A stretch of DNA of 57,632 bases from a virus: positions 1 to 57,632 of the IMG/VR virus record IMGVR_UViG_3300033553_000807. One strand, 5' to 3'. The notes beneath the pieces are model-generated. The model was not told the DNA's origin. It saw nothing but the letters and a program-made list of their open reading frames with translations, and made no database searches. The number at the start of each line of letters is the position of its first letter. The stretch's first letter is position 1. Of the stretch, positions 17,987-26,662 are shown piece after piece. The translations under genes and the position numbers were made by a program.

Positions 17987-18858
17987 TACGATACTGTTAT
18001 TGAAAGTGGTGTAGGACCTTCATACATAATAGTAGTTTGAACTACAATTCCTTTAACACTTACTGTAAATCCGGTTGCAAAAGCTGCTCCGGTTAATTCA
18101 TAAGTATTGTCAACGCCAGGAGCCACAAATGAAGTTGCCACAACAGCACCTGTAAGATCTTTTACTTCAACATCAGCTTCCAATAAAGAAGTTACAAATG
18201 AGTTACCGGCTTTAGCGGTGAATTTAATGGAAGTTGCAGAAGCAGAAACTTGTTGCAATCCAACATCAAAAATTCCTTCTAAATGGCCTTCTTCTAAATC
18301 GCTTTTAACGATTACAGCACTTAAAACATCATCTTTGTCGGCAAAAGTAATTGAGCCTTTTACATAAGGAACTTTGTCATTTGTTGCACGAATTCGTGTA
18401 ACCGACATCGCTGTAATTTTTCTACCTTTCACTTTTACGCCGTCAACAGCATAAATACCTGAGTAATCAGCCTCTTCATTGAATTCGAATAGTTCACCGT
18501 AGTTACCTAATTCTTCATAAGATTTCATTGCAGCATAGGCAGCAACACTTAAATAGCACTCAAAGTTGATTATTTCAACTCCTTTGGCAGTAACTTTTGA
18601 GAAGTTTCCGCTTTCAAACTTGGTATCTTCTGTTGAAGCATCTGCAAGTTCATATACCGGGAATAACGGCACAAGACTTTTTGCTGCAATTGCAGCTCGC
18701 CAGGATGCTACTGTTTTAAAATCAGCAACCGACGCGAACTCGAACCCATTTGATAAAACAGGTATTTGCAACTTGGATTCAATACAGTTATCTCTGTAAC
18801 CTGTATTCTTTTGTGGATTCGCTTCTCCACCGCAAATTTCTATATATGTTTTTGACAT
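17986..18858 (-). CDS. Major tail (tube) protein
   Basis: 290 residues. The N-terminal ~190 residues look like a siphovirus tail-tube subunit (EFASVADFKTVASWRAAIAA; VKGRKITAMSVTRIRATND). The last ~90 residues form a separate Ig-like beta domain (SATSIKFTAKAGNSFVTSL ... TYELTGAAFATGFTVSVKG), as in tail tubes that carry a decorating C-terminal Ig domain. Placement between head-completion genes and tape measure supports this. Function is from position and fold appearance, not catalytic motifs. Confidence 0.7.
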   Translation of the reverse strand: MSKTYIEICGGEANPQKNTGYRDNCIESKLQIPVLSNGFEFASVADFKTVASWRAAIAAKSLVPLFPVYELADASTEDTKFESGNFSKVTAKGVEIINFECYLSVAAYAAMKSYEELGNYGELFEFNEEADYSGIYAVDGVKVKGRKITAMSVTRIRATNDKVPYVKGSITFADKDDVLSAVIVKSDLEEGHLEGIFDVGLQQVSASATSIKFTAKAGNSFVTSLLEADVEVKDLTGAVVATSFVAPGVDNTYELTGAAFATGFTVSVKGIVVQTTIMYEGPTPLSITVS

Positions 18859-18873
18859 GATATATTTTTGTTT

Positions 18874-19401
18874 TTAATTTGTTAAACAACTAATGTTATA
18901 AGAGATTTCTCCACTTATTGAAAAAACATGATACGGATGCGTATCATATAATTTTAAATTTTCTGAATAAAAATCTCCTAGTGATTCTTTTACTCCTTTT
19001 TCCATTTTTTCAAATGAAAACCACGATTTTTTTCTGATCAGCTCAATAGCTTTTATTTGCGCTTCCATATCGGCTCTGTGAGTACTTTCTGTAAATATTT
19101 TATTAAGATTCAGCATAAATACCACTGTAATGGTATTTTTGAATTTTATACCTTCTTTTGAAGTGTGTTTACTGTCTTCAATAAAAAATATAGATCCGCT
19201 TTTTGAATCATTAATCAAAACATCTTCATACTCATTTTTACCTTTATATATTTCAGGAACAATCTTATTGTCTTTTGAAACATTTTTAAAAACACGACCA
19301 TAAACTTCCATATCCCCCCAATTTAAATTTTCAAACAGATACGTTTGTAATTTTTGAATTACGGTGTCAATTCCTTTTGGGTTTATAAGTTTATGATTCA
19401 T
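18874..19401 (-). CDS. Putative tail terminator / head-tail joining protein
   Basis: 175 residues from the ATG at 19401, 5 bp after the previous stop at 19406; the longer frame would overlap. It is a mixed alpha/beta protein (GIDTVIQKLQTYLFENLNW; NTITVVFMLNLNKIF) ending YHVFSISGEISYNIS. Position between the adaptor-like gene and the tail-tube gene is the usual place for tail-terminator proteins. No diagnostic motif. Confidence 0.5.
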   Translation of the reverse strand: MNHKLINPKGIDTVIQKLQTYLFENLNWGDMEVYGRVFKNVSKDNKIVPEIYKGKNEYEDVLINDSKSGSIFFIEDSKHTSKEGIKFKNTITVVFMLNLNKIFTESTHRADMEAQIKAIELIRKKSWFSFEKMEKGVKESLGDFYSENLKLYDTHPYHVFSISGEISYNISCLTN

Positions 19402-19405
19402 AATT

Positions 19406-19987
19406 TTACCATTGAGGCGTTCCGTCAATCATTATTTTATCAGGAAAAAGTATTTTTTGAGCTTTTTGAATTGCTGAACTTCTTTCATAAACAATTCCTT
19501 TAGCAATAAAATGACCGTTGTCATTTTTGGCCCCGTACAATTCAATTTTTAAAGTTTGAAATGATAGTGCTGCATTGCGTTCGGTTAAATTTTTTCTGGA
19601 AGAAGAAATAAACAATTCTAAAATCTTAATGGCTATTGTATAACCAATGGCATCATCGAATATTTTTGCTTTCCCGGTAATAATACTTGAATAATCTATG
19701 GCTTCATCATATAAATGATGACTATCTAAAATAGCCGTTAAAACCTCTGTTACAGATTGCTCTCTAACAGAGGCTAGGAATTTATTGAAATCTACCATCT
19801 CCACATCTACAACAGAAACTGCTGCATAAATATTTTCAACAGATGCCAGCTGGTGAAATGCATTTACTTTTCGTCCGGACGTTGCAGTTTTATTATTGGT
19901 ATCAATAATAATTACGCTATCAGGATCCAAAGGCATTTCCCAGCCTATTCTGCTCACTAGAGATGATATGGTTTCTTCAGAATACAT
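19406..19987 (-). CDS. Putative head-tail adaptor (connector)
   Basis: 193 residues, predominantly helical (EETISSLVSRIGWEMPLDPD; VREQSVTEVLTAILDSHHLY; GYTIAIKILELFISSSRKNL). It directly follows the capsid gene by 3 bp, where siphoviruses encode the gp6/gp15-like adaptor ring. The name is positional; the fold is not recognised. Confidence 0.5.
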   Translation of the reverse strand: MYSEETISSLVSRIGWEMPLDPDSVIIIDTNNKTATSGRKVNAFHQLASVENIYAAVSVVDVEMVDFNKFLASVREQSVTEVLTAILDSHHLYDEAIDYSSIITGKAKIFDDAIGYTIAIKILELFISSSRKNLTERNAALSFQTLKIELYGAKNDNGHFIAKGIVYERSSAIQKAQKILFPDKIMIDGTPQW

Positions 19988-19990
19988 CTT

Positions 19991-21268
19991 TTATACTGCT
20001 GCTATAATGTTAGCTTCAAATACTAAGATTTGTTCCTCAGACAATGCGTTAATAGCAGCTAATAACTTAGCATCAGTTGAAGCAACTGTTAACTTGGTAG
20101 TTGGTTTCGCTAATTTAAGCGCATCAGCTACAGAAGCTTTAGTATAAGATACTCCTTCATAATCAAAATTAGCATCACCTTCTGTTTGTGCATCAATAGC
20201 AGCTTCCTCTGTATCTAACAAATAAATACTATTAACATTGCCAATAACCGGCAATACCAAAGCCTGAGATGAAGTGAATTCTGCAAAAGGTTCTGGCGAA
20301 TGCCATTTCTTCAACAAAATAAAGCCATCGGCTTTTTCGTACATAACGGCTTTATTTTGACGCGTTTCTTCTGCCAAAATACCGTAAACCAATTTACCAA
20401 CTTTAGTGCTTTGCAAGAAAACAACTACGTTAGCAGCCCAAGGCGTTTGAACAGTTCTTACACCATCACGCTCAGTTGTGACAGTTCTGTCAACAATAAT
20501 AATTGCCAATTTGTAACGTTTTTGCATCATTGCATTTACCTGATCTAAATCTGGCACAGGAATTTGAGTTCCTACAAAGTTTTGACTGAATGCATATTGC
20601 TCACGAGTTTGTTGGTTTGCTGCTAAATTATCAAACGCATCTTGGTCCATCATTAAAATTGAGGTCAAGTCTCCGTTTGATTTAGCTGCCTTTATGATAC
20701 GTTTAATATCATCTATTGGTTTAGAATTTGGATCAGACCAAGGTAAAACAGCTCCAAATTTATTTGCTGCCGGATAACCATAATTCACTCTGATTCCAGA
20801 ACCTACATTGGTATCGTCATCTACAAGTGTAATACCTGTTGACAATCCTTGTAAGAACATAAACTCTAATTTTTCATAAATACCTAAAATTACTTTTGGA
20901 GTATCTGCGAAAATTTTACCAATCAAAGTCTTAGTCTCAACGTTTCTTGCCTGAAGCACGTCGATATCTGACATTGTTTTTTCATTTAAAGATAATTTCA
21001 TTCCCAACTTTGGAATATCTCCGGAAGCTGTTCCGAATGAATCTCTTTTTTTCAATGGTAAAGCAGAATCCATTGATACAACATCAGCTGAAACAACTGA
21101 TCCGTCAACGTTTAATGTTTGCCATTTAAGGTCGGTTGACAATTCCTTTGTCAACATTTCTTTATGTAAATAGGTTAAAGGTGTTTTTTTACCATTAACT
21201 CTTTCTACTAAGTCTTTTGCTATTGCTTTAAAAAAAGCAGCGAACTGTACAAATAATGATTGTTCCAT
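19991..21268 (-). CDS. Major capsid protein (gpE-like)
   Basis: 425 residues. The N-terminal part (LTYLHKEMLTKELSTDLKWQ) and the central part (TPKVILGIYEKLEFMFLQGL; SILMMDQDAFDNLAANQQTR) resemble the phage major capsid protein E family, with a C-terminal P-domain-like stretch (VMYEKADGFILLKKWHSPEP). About 70 extra C-terminal residues (YEGVSYTKASVADALKLAKP...) form a small helical add-on. It is flanked by decoration and scaffold genes, in the expected order. Confidence 0.8.
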   Translation of the reverse strand: MEQSLFVQFAAFFKAIAKDLVERVNGKKTPLTYLHKEMLTKELSTDLKWQTLNVDGSVVSADVVSMDSALPLKKRDSFGTASGDIPKLGMKLSLNEKTMSDIDVLQARNVETKTLIGKIFADTPKVILGIYEKLEFMFLQGLSTGITLVDDDTNVGSGIRVNYGYPAANKFGAVLPWSDPNSKPIDDIKRIIKAAKSNGDLTSILMMDQDAFDNLAANQQTREQYAFSQNFVGTQIPVPDLDQVNAMMQKRYKLAIIIVDRTVTTERDGVRTVQTPWAANVVVFLQSTKVGKLVYGILAEETRQNKAVMYEKADGFILLKKWHSPEPFAEFTSSQALVLPVIGNVNSIYLLDTEEAAIDAQTEGDANFDYEGVSYTKASVADALKLAKPTTKLTVASTDAKLLAAINALSEEQILVFEANIIAAV

Positions 21269-21274
21269 AACTTA

Positions 21275-21664
21275 TTAGTCTTTTGTAAATCTGATTAATG
21301 GTAAAGCTGTTATTGCTCCTGCAGGAACAGCGTAAGGAGAAGCAATTTTGTTTATAGAACCACGAACACAAACAGCTGCAAATGGTTTTAAGGTTAAAAT
21401 GCTTGCAATTAACACGCCTTTATAGGTGTGTGATGCTGGTAATGCAGCATAAGCATCTCCGTCAACCGGCATAGGTTTTAAAATACCTGATGAGGTTTCT
21501 TCGATGATTATGTGGCCAGCTTTAATAACTGTTGGTGTAAACCCTGTTACATCCAAAGTTTTTCCACCAGGAATAGTTTCCGCGTTATTGATAACAACGA
21601 TGCTATCATTACTTGTGTCAACAGTTTCTTTGGTGTTGTCTAAATTTCCAGTTGTACCTGACAT
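21275..21664 (-). CDS. Head decoration protein (gpD-like)
   Basis: 129 residues, Thr/Val/Gly-rich and beta-type (GGKTLDVTGFTPTVIKAGHI; SHTYKGVLIASILTLKP). A small protein of this kind between scaffold and capsid genes matches lambda gpD-type decoration proteins that stabilise the expanded head. Assignment from context and composition. Confidence 0.6.
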   Translation of the reverse strand: MSGTTGNLDNTKETVDTSNDSIVVINNAETIPGGKTLDVTGFTPTVIKAGHIIIEETSSGILKPMPVDGDAYAALPASHTYKGVLIASILTLKPFAAVCVRGSINKIASPYAVPAGAITALPLIRFTKD

Positions 21665-21679
21665 AGTTAAAATTTGTTT

Positions 21680-22339
21680 TTAATTAGGAATCATTTCATC
21701 CATAATTTCTTTAATTTCATTGGCACTTGGCTCTTTTTTACCTCCACTTTGAAAAGGAGTTGGTCCTGAATACTGAGTATTGTCTGCAAAGGATTGTTTA
21801 ATTTCAGAATATTCAGTTTCAAGTGCTTTAACCTGATCCTCAATAGGTGTTTCTGAATTTGTATCAACACGTTTAATCCATTGTTGCATTAACTCTGGTT
21901 TCAGTCCTTTTAAAATTTCAGAATCTCCAAACAACTTAGTGGCCGTTTGCGTTTTAGTTTCTGCAATTTTTCCTTTTTCCAGTCCTTCAACTTTTAATAA
22001 CAAAGCTTTTGCCCATTCGGGAGTGTCGTCTGTTGGTGGTGTTGTTGGAGGAATTGTGGGTGGTGCGCCTTGCGGAGTTGTCGGTGGTGTGGCCGGAGGT
22101 GTAATTTCTTTTGCTTTAGCCTCTAAAGTTCTTACTCGGTCATCTTCTTTGGCGATGTCTTCGAAAGAATTAAAGTCATTAGCTTGATTTAAAATTACGT
22201 CCACCGCTGCATCATCTGCATCATCGGCTGGCATTGGAGCAAGTTTAGCCGCCAGTGCGTCTATCCTTTTTGTAGATAAGTTAGCCTTAGGGAATAATGC
22301 CTTAAGTCTTGCCTTAATAATTTCTGGTTTTACTGCCAT
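21680..22339 (-). CDS. Putative capsid scaffold protein
   Basis: 219 residues. A helical N-terminus is followed by a Pro/Thr linker at ~78-103 (PPATPPTTPQGAPPTIPP) and an acidic, helical C-terminus (IEDQVKALETEYSEIKQSF; EPSANEIKEIMDEMIPN). Helical, charged proteins just upstream of decoration and capsid genes are usually scaffolds. No protease motif was seen. It is the first gene of the capsid operon and is preceded by the palindrome/promoter at 22374-22424. Confidence 0.6.
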   Translation of the reverse strand: MAVKPEIIKARLKALFPKANLSTKRIDALAAKLAPMPADDADDAAVDVILNQANDFNSFEDIAKEDDRVRTLEAKAKEITPPATPPTTPQGAPPTIPPTTPPTDDTPEWAKALLLKVEGLEKGKIAETKTQTATKLFGDSEILKGLKPELMQQWIKRVDTNSETPIEDQVKALETEYSEIKQSFADNTQYSGPTPFQSGGKKEPSANEIKEIMDEMIPN

Positions 22340-22373
22340 GAGAATTTTAATTAAATTATTGATTTATAAGTAC

Positions 22374-22424
22374 CAAATATATAAAATATTTTCTTATTTA
22401 GAATCATTCTAAATAAGAAAATAT
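22374..22424 (-). promoter_or_regulatory. Capsid operon promoter with 39-bp perfect palindrome
   Basis: The leftward -7 box TATATTTG lies at 22374-22381. A perfect 19-1-19 palindrome fills 22386-22424 (centre 22405) and contains the same CTTATTTAGAAT half-site as 7366-7390. In both places the palindrome centre is exactly 24 bp from the upstream edge of the -7 box, and the -33 TTTG is missing. A shared regulator of late transcription is the simplest reading. Confidence 0.7.
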
Positions 22425-22431
22425 AATTTAA

Positions 22432-22461
22432 TAAAAAAACCACCCTTTTTAGGAGTGGTTT
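22432..22461 (-). terminator. Terminator after the 22.5 kb gene
   Basis: AAACCAC and GTGGTTT arms with A-run on the left, a U-run for leftward RNA. It ends the upstream portal/terminase transcript just before the capsid operon promoter. Confidence 0.75.
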
Positions 22462-22484
22462 AAGTATGATAATATTGATTGCTT

Positions 22485-22901
22485 TTATTTAATTTCTAAT
22501 TCTTCACCAGTTAATGCGAAGTATAAATTTTGAAGTTGGTGGATGTAAAATATAGAAATATATAATATACTTCTATTACTTTGGTTATAGGATAATTCAT
22601 AATTATATAACTCAGTATCAGTATAAAAACCTTTTTTAGTAATTTTTATTTCAGTATAAGGGATAGATTTAGCTAATTTAAACCCACTCAAATATTTTTC
22701 AAATCCAAACTTTAATAAATATTCTTCATTTAATGGAACTGGTGAATATTTAAAATCTTTATTTTCTATAAAAATATTTTTCAAAACATCAATATCAACT
22801 TTTACTACATAATTATTCCAACCTTTAAATTGATTCTCATCATTAAATTGTTGACCTAATGAATTTATGTAATTTCCAATTCTTAATTCACTTGCTTTCA
22901 T
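22485..22901 (-). CDS. Conserved phage protein of unknown function
   Basis: 138 residues beginning MKASELRIGNYINS and containing VPLNEEYLLKFGFEKY. This opening (LRIGNY...) and the PxxLxEEYLLKFGF stretch recur in many Bacteroidota phage and mobile-element proteins of unknown role. It lies between portal and scaffold genes but ends in its own terminator, so it may not be structural. Confidence 0.6.
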   Translation of the reverse strand: MKASELRIGNYINSLGQQFNDENQFKGWNNYVVKVDIDVLKNIFIENKDFKYSPVPLNEEYLLKFGFEKYLSGFKLAKSIPYTEIKITKKGFYTDTELYNYELSYNQSNRSILYISIFYIHQLQNLYFALTGEELEIK

Positions 22902-22918
22902 ACTGTAAATTTAATAAA

Positions 22919-24328
22919 TTATTTCAATGGTTTAACAGGTTCCACAACTTTATCTTTTGCTTCTTTCTCAATAGCTGCTATTTCCGCAGCTTTATCATCT
23001 GTCATATCAATATAATCAACTGCTGCTTTTAAACTGATAACGCCTGCGCTTCTTCCTAAAGATATTATTTCAACAGCTTCTTTTAAATCATCAGGTAAAA
23101 TAGAGTTGAATTGAATTTTAATCAAAGTTTCTTTTGCGTATTTTTTTAAATTTTGTTCTGTTGTTGTAATAATACCTGAAATTAGTATTTTAATAATTCG
23201 CTGGATCATTGTTCTGTTATCACCTTCATTCATTGATGCTTTTATAATGCTGTCTAAAAATAAAAGTTTTAAAGCGACTCCGGAGATATTGCCAACACTT
23301 CCTTTTAAATTATCAAATGAAAGGTTTGGAGTTGATGATAAACCGTAAATTAAAGATTCTAATGTTTCCATTTCAAACTTAACACTTTCCGGAGCCTGGC
23401 TATTTGTTAAAAATTCAGCATCACCGTGAATGGTTTTCCCTGTTTCATTATCAACTTCTTTCATTGGAAAATTCAATGTTTTACCATCATCATTCCTATC
23501 TGGCATATTTGTTACCGTACCATATGTTTTTAATAAAGGATAACCGGAATAATCATTGCTTGCCCCCAATTTAGAAAGCCCTGTTTCAAAACGGTCTATT
23601 AAGCTTTCCACATCATACCATTCTGGCACATCCTGAGGAATATATACGATAGGGATTTTATCAAATCCGTGAGGTAATTTATTTATAAACGCGAATGTAC
23701 CTCCCTCATCTGAACATCTATAGCAAAGCTTATCAGTCCAAACCCATACGTGTTTAATGGTTTTATCATCGGTTTTAGTGGTAAAGGACCAAGTAAAAGC
23801 CGTCATATCTCCTTTCTCATCAAAATAAGGAGCCATTGTTCCGTTTTCATTGGTCAATAACTTTAATTTAATATCTTGTACCTTTTTACCATCAATATTT
23901 TCAACCTCTTTAGTATAAAATTCAATAGCCACTTCGGTCTGACTTTTCTGAATCACTTTAGCTTTTTGAATTTTATCATCAATACGGTTTTCATCCCAAA
24001 GAAATAGTACTTTTTCAAATAGTTCATTTGTTTTATCAATTGATAAGGTTACCGGTTTCCCAACCTCAAAGGCGCAGGCAGTATTTACTATCTTTTTTTG
24101 ATAAGGAACAATAGACCTAATGGCTTTAACTGTTTTAGTTTGGCCGTCGGATCCCTTAACAGGTTTATCTTTTTGAATAACCCCAACTTGAGACTGTCTA
24201 ATGGTACGGTCCAAATCTTTGTATTCCTTAATGTATTTATCAATTTGCGCAGCATCCTTTTTTGATGTGGTCAGGGTTTTGATCGCTACTTCCGGATTAG
24301 TTTCTAATGATTTTAATAATTCTTCCAT
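22919..24328 (-). CDS. Portal protein (SPP1 gp6-like)
   Basis: 469 residues from the ATG at 24328, 5 bp after the terminase stop at 24333. The long N-terminal extension of the open frame overlaps the terminase and is rejected. Typical portal features are IRSIVPYQKKIVNTACAF near the N-terminus, the central YSGYPLLKTYGTV and LIYGLSSTPNLSFDNLKGS ... SGVALKLLF segments, and a helical C-terminus. It would form the dodecameric DNA gate and bind the terminase. Confidence 0.85.
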   Translation of the reverse strand: MEELLKSLETNPEVAIKTLTTSKKDAAQIDKYIKEYKDLDRTIRQSQVGVIQKDKPVKGSDGQTKTVKAIRSIVPYQKKIVNTACAFEVGKPVTLSIDKTNELFEKVLFLWDENRIDDKIQKAKVIQKSQTEVAIEFYTKEVENIDGKKVQDIKLKLLTNENGTMAPYFDEKGDMTAFTWSFTTKTDDKTIKHVWVWTDKLCYRCSDEGGTFAFINKLPHGFDKIPIVYIPQDVPEWYDVESLIDRFETGLSKLGASNDYSGYPLLKTYGTVTNMPDRNDDGKTLNFPMKEVDNETGKTIHGDAEFLTNSQAPESVKFEMETLESLIYGLSSTPNLSFDNLKGSVGNISGVALKLLFLDSIIKASMNEGDNRTMIQRIIKILISGIITTTEQNLKKYAKETLIKIQFNSILPDDLKEAVEIISLGRSAGVISLKAAVDYIDMTDDKAAEIAAIEKEAKDKVVEPVKPLK

Positions 24329-24332
24329 AATT

Positions 24333-25802
24333 TTAGTAATTAATTCCCATTTCTGAGAGTGATTTAGTTGTTTCGTGTATTTGTGCTTTATTGTTGTGTG
24401 CGATGTGCCCATATCGGGCCATATCCCAAATGTGGTTCCATTTATCAATAGGTTGATTTATTTGAATCCCTCCTATTTCTTTCATTTTATAGTTTTGCTG
24501 TTCCTTAAGAGCTTGATTATAAAGATGGTTTTTAACAATGTGAATTTTCTTTTTCTTCATTGAACCTAACCAAAACATTACCGATTTTGTTTTGCTGATT
24601 TTATAAGCGTGAACAAAACCTTCATTTTTTAAACCTCGCACCATTTCAACAGTGCCTTTGTTCTCACCAGTGTATTTATCGGCCGAATCACAAGGGATAA
24701 TATCTTTTGCTTTGTCAATTCCTAAACTTTCCATCAATGCTGCAAGTGATTGAGGTGTTTCTATGGGCTCATATGATAAAGGTTCAATCCAAATATTATA
24801 TTCATCTTCTGCATATCTGCCTAAAGTATTTGGATCAGTTGTAAACCCAAAGTCATTTGGATAAATTGGCGCTTTATCTTCAGGGAATTTATCAATCCAA
24901 AATACGTTTGGAAATATCAATCCTTTCATTGCACCTCTAAGTCCTAAACCGTATATTTTCCAATAATCTTCATCAGCTGTTCCGTTGGTGATATTTGTTG
25001 GATGAGGCGGAGGTTGATTCGTTTTACTTATTGGCTCTACTTTTCCGGTGGCTTTATTGTAACATTGAATTACACTGTCTTTTACAATGTAAGAACCCGG
25101 CTTCCAAGGTTCAGTAATTAATATCTCGTGTTTTTCTTGTGCTGAAATATATTTATTGTCGTGAAATGTAGTTCTAAGAAAAGCAACATCCGGCCGACTT
25201 AAAGCATTGTCAAAAAACCAATGATCTGTAAATGATGGGTTATAATCTGCCCACCAAAACTTTCTGCAACGCATTTTTACTTGGTCGAAAACAGATTTTT
25301 TAATAAACATTACTTCATTAAAAAAAGCGTAATCACAACCTCCACCGTGCTTACCATCTCCAATGAAATGTATTTTTGATTTACCTAGTTTAAAACTTTT
25401 AATTTCTTCTGCATCGTGGAATTTATTAGGTAAGCCATAATCATCTAAGCGCCTTTTAAAATCATCGTATAAAGTGGTTTTGAATTCGTTATAAGTTTCC
25501 CGGTAAATGTTGATGGTACACCCTTTTGTTTCAATATACAAACAAAGCCAAATGATAATATCTACACCGGACCAAGTTTTACCGGAACGAGAAGATCCTT
25601 CTAATCCAGCACCTCTATATCCTGATACCAGCTCAATTTTTCCATCAATAGTTTCGTATTTTTGATCTAGTATTGCGTTATAAAGCAATTTGTAATTAGG
25701 ATTTGTTTCCTCATTAATATTTTTTAAATGTTGCCTGGAATAGTCTATATCCCTTTCTTTCAAAAGGGTATCTAACTCTAATATTTCGGCATCAGTAAGC
25801 AT
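24333..25802 (-). CDS. terL: Terminase large subunit
   Basis: 489 residues, the DNA-packaging motor and headful/cos nuclease. Walker A is GSSRSGKT (69-76) and Walker B with its acidic residue is CDYAFFNE (156-163). The C-terminal RNase H-like nuclease has D317 (NDFGFTTDP), D372 (IPCDSADK) and D460 (WDMARYG). It most resembles the Terminase_3/PBSX group. The small-subunit gene is about 1.3 kb upstream, separated by small genes, a tRNA-like element and a moron. Confidence 0.95.
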   Translation of the reverse strand: MLTDAEILELDTLLKERDIDYSRQHLKNINEETNPNYKLLYNAILDQKYETIDGKIELVSGYRGAGLEGSSRSGKTWSGVDIIIWLCLYIETKGCTINIYRETYNEFKTTLYDDFKRRLDDYGLPNKFHDAEEIKSFKLGKSKIHFIGDGKHGGGCDYAFFNEVMFIKKSVFDQVKMRCRKFWWADYNPSFTDHWFFDNALSRPDVAFLRTTFHDNKYISAQEKHEILITEPWKPGSYIVKDSVIQCYNKATGKVEPISKTNQPPPHPTNITNGTADEDYWKIYGLGLRGAMKGLIFPNVFWIDKFPEDKAPIYPNDFGFTTDPNTLGRYAEDEYNIWIEPLSYEPIETPQSLAALMESLGIDKAKDIIPCDSADKYTGENKGTVEMVRGLKNEGFVHAYKISKTKSVMFWLGSMKKKKIHIVKNHLYNQALKEQQNYKMKEIGGIQINQPIDKWNHIWDMARYGHIAHNNKAQIHETTKSLSEMGINY

Positions 25803-25806
25803 TAAA

Positions 25807-25986
25807 TTATTTTTCTAAAATTTGTTTAACATTCAGCCAATAATCAATTTCTCTTTTATCGAACGGACTTAAAAAGGCATTAAAGTCTTTTGGTGTTTTT
25901 TCTTTCAGTATGGCATTTACCAAAGCAATTGATGCCGTTGTTCCCAACAGCATTTTAAATAACATCGCTCTAAATTTATAGCTCAT
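25807..25986 (-). CDS. Small hydrophobic protein (59 aa)
   Basis: 59 residues from the ATG at 25986 (the upstream codon is GTG). It begins MSYKFRAMLFKMLLGTTASI, with one possible membrane helix at ~7-26, then a polar tail. It starts in a TGATG junction with the stop of the preceding gene and ends 5 bp before terL. Unknown function. Confidence 0.5.
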   Translation of the reverse strand: MSYKFRAMLFKMLLGTTASIALVNAILKEKTPKDFNAFLSPFDKREIDYWLNVKQILEK

Positions 25987-26246
25987 CACTTTTCGACAAT
26001 TTCAATTAATTTATGGTGAATCATAAAACGTACTTTCTCTTCAATATGAAGTCTGGTTTTGCGCCCAAAAGCTCTTTTTTTTTGTTGAATCAAATAAAAT
26101 TGATCCATAATTTTTTCACGCTCAATTGGATCATTAAGCTTGTATTTTTTAATAACAGCTTTAACTTCCTTTTTTTTATTTCGCTTTCTAATCAGAAATT
26201 GAAGCCTGATCAACAGCCTTTTTTTTATTGATTGAAGTAGTTCCAT
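25986..26246 (-). CDS. Small highly basic protein (86 aa)
   Basis: 86 residues, about a third Lys/Arg (LLIRLQFLIRKRNKKKEVKA; FGRKTRLHIEEKVRFMI), probably helical and nucleic-acid binding. Coupled to the next gene by a stop/start overlap. It lies just upstream of the large terminase. Not recognised. Confidence 0.5.
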   Translation of the reverse strand: MELLQSIKKRLLIRLQFLIRKRNKKKEVKAVIKKYKLNDPIEREKIMDQFYLIQQKKRAFGRKTRLHIEEKVRFMIHHKLIEIVEK

Positions 26247-26264
26247 ACTGCTATATTTTTAAAT

Positions 26265-26426
26265 TTAAGCTGATATAAAATTAGATTTCAAAACTAATTC
26301 AGTATTACTATTTTCTGTAGTTTCAACCCAATCAAGTATTGCTAAACCGATAAGTTCTGGATTGGAGGTTTCCTTTAATTCTCCTTCAATTTCAATAAAT
26401 ACTTTACCATCTTTTATTTGGATCAT
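26265..26426 (-). CDS. Small acidic protein (53 aa)
   Basis: An uninterrupted 53-codon frame starting MIQIKDGKVFIEIEGELKET and ending KSNFISA. It is acidic, probably beta-hairpin plus helix, and 18 bp upstream of the basic 86-residue gene. Codon use is similar to neighbours. It is too short for family recognition, but its packing in the operon supports it. Confidence 0.5.
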   Translation of the reverse strand: MIQIKDGKVFIEIEGELKETSNPELIGLAILDWVETTENSNTELVLKSNFISA

Positions 26427-26500
26427 AATTGCTTTTTGTTTGGCTCCACCGTGTGTGGAAAGTTGACTAAACCCTTGTTAATACTGAATTGTTAATTTTG

Positions 26501-26611
26501 TGGAGAAGAAAGGATTCGAACCTTCAACCTTCAATAAAATGATACTCTAACCGTTTGATACTTTCGCCATACAAGGACCATTGCTTTGACGTATCTTTGA
26601 GCTACTTCCCC
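26501..26611 (-). ncRNA. tRNA-like element, 111 nt, with expanded D arm
   Basis: Read leftward, the ends form a near-perfect tRNA acceptor (GGGGAAG with CTTCTCC, discriminator A). The T arm is GAAGG-TTCGAAT-CCTTT, the variable stretch is AGGTT, and GCTC...GAGT can close a D stem. Two things are wrong for a tRNA. About 42 nt (starting GATACGTC and ending GTATCAAA) are inserted in the D loop. The anticodon arm is only about 12 nt (TCA-TTTTAT-TGA) instead of 17. It therefore looks like a tRNA-like structure or decayed tRNA rather than a decoder. No CCA is encoded beyond the A. Confidence 0.45.
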
Positions 26612-26616
26612 AATTG

Positions 26617-26650
26617 ATAAAAGCCTCTCATTTTTCAGAAAGGCTTTTAT
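26617..26650 (-). terminator. Terminator of the secreted-protein moron
   Basis: Perfect 10-bp arms ATAAAAGCCT and AGGCTTTTAT around a 14-nt loop, 13 bp after the stop codon at 26663. Together with a promoter-like region upstream, it makes the moron an independent unit. Confidence 0.75.
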
Positions 26651-26662
26651 AAAGTTTAATCT

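Noticed and set aside
24333-24448. Extended portal start at 24448
   Set aside because: It would overlap terL by 116 bp. The ATG at 24328 comes 5 bp after the terL stop and matches family length.
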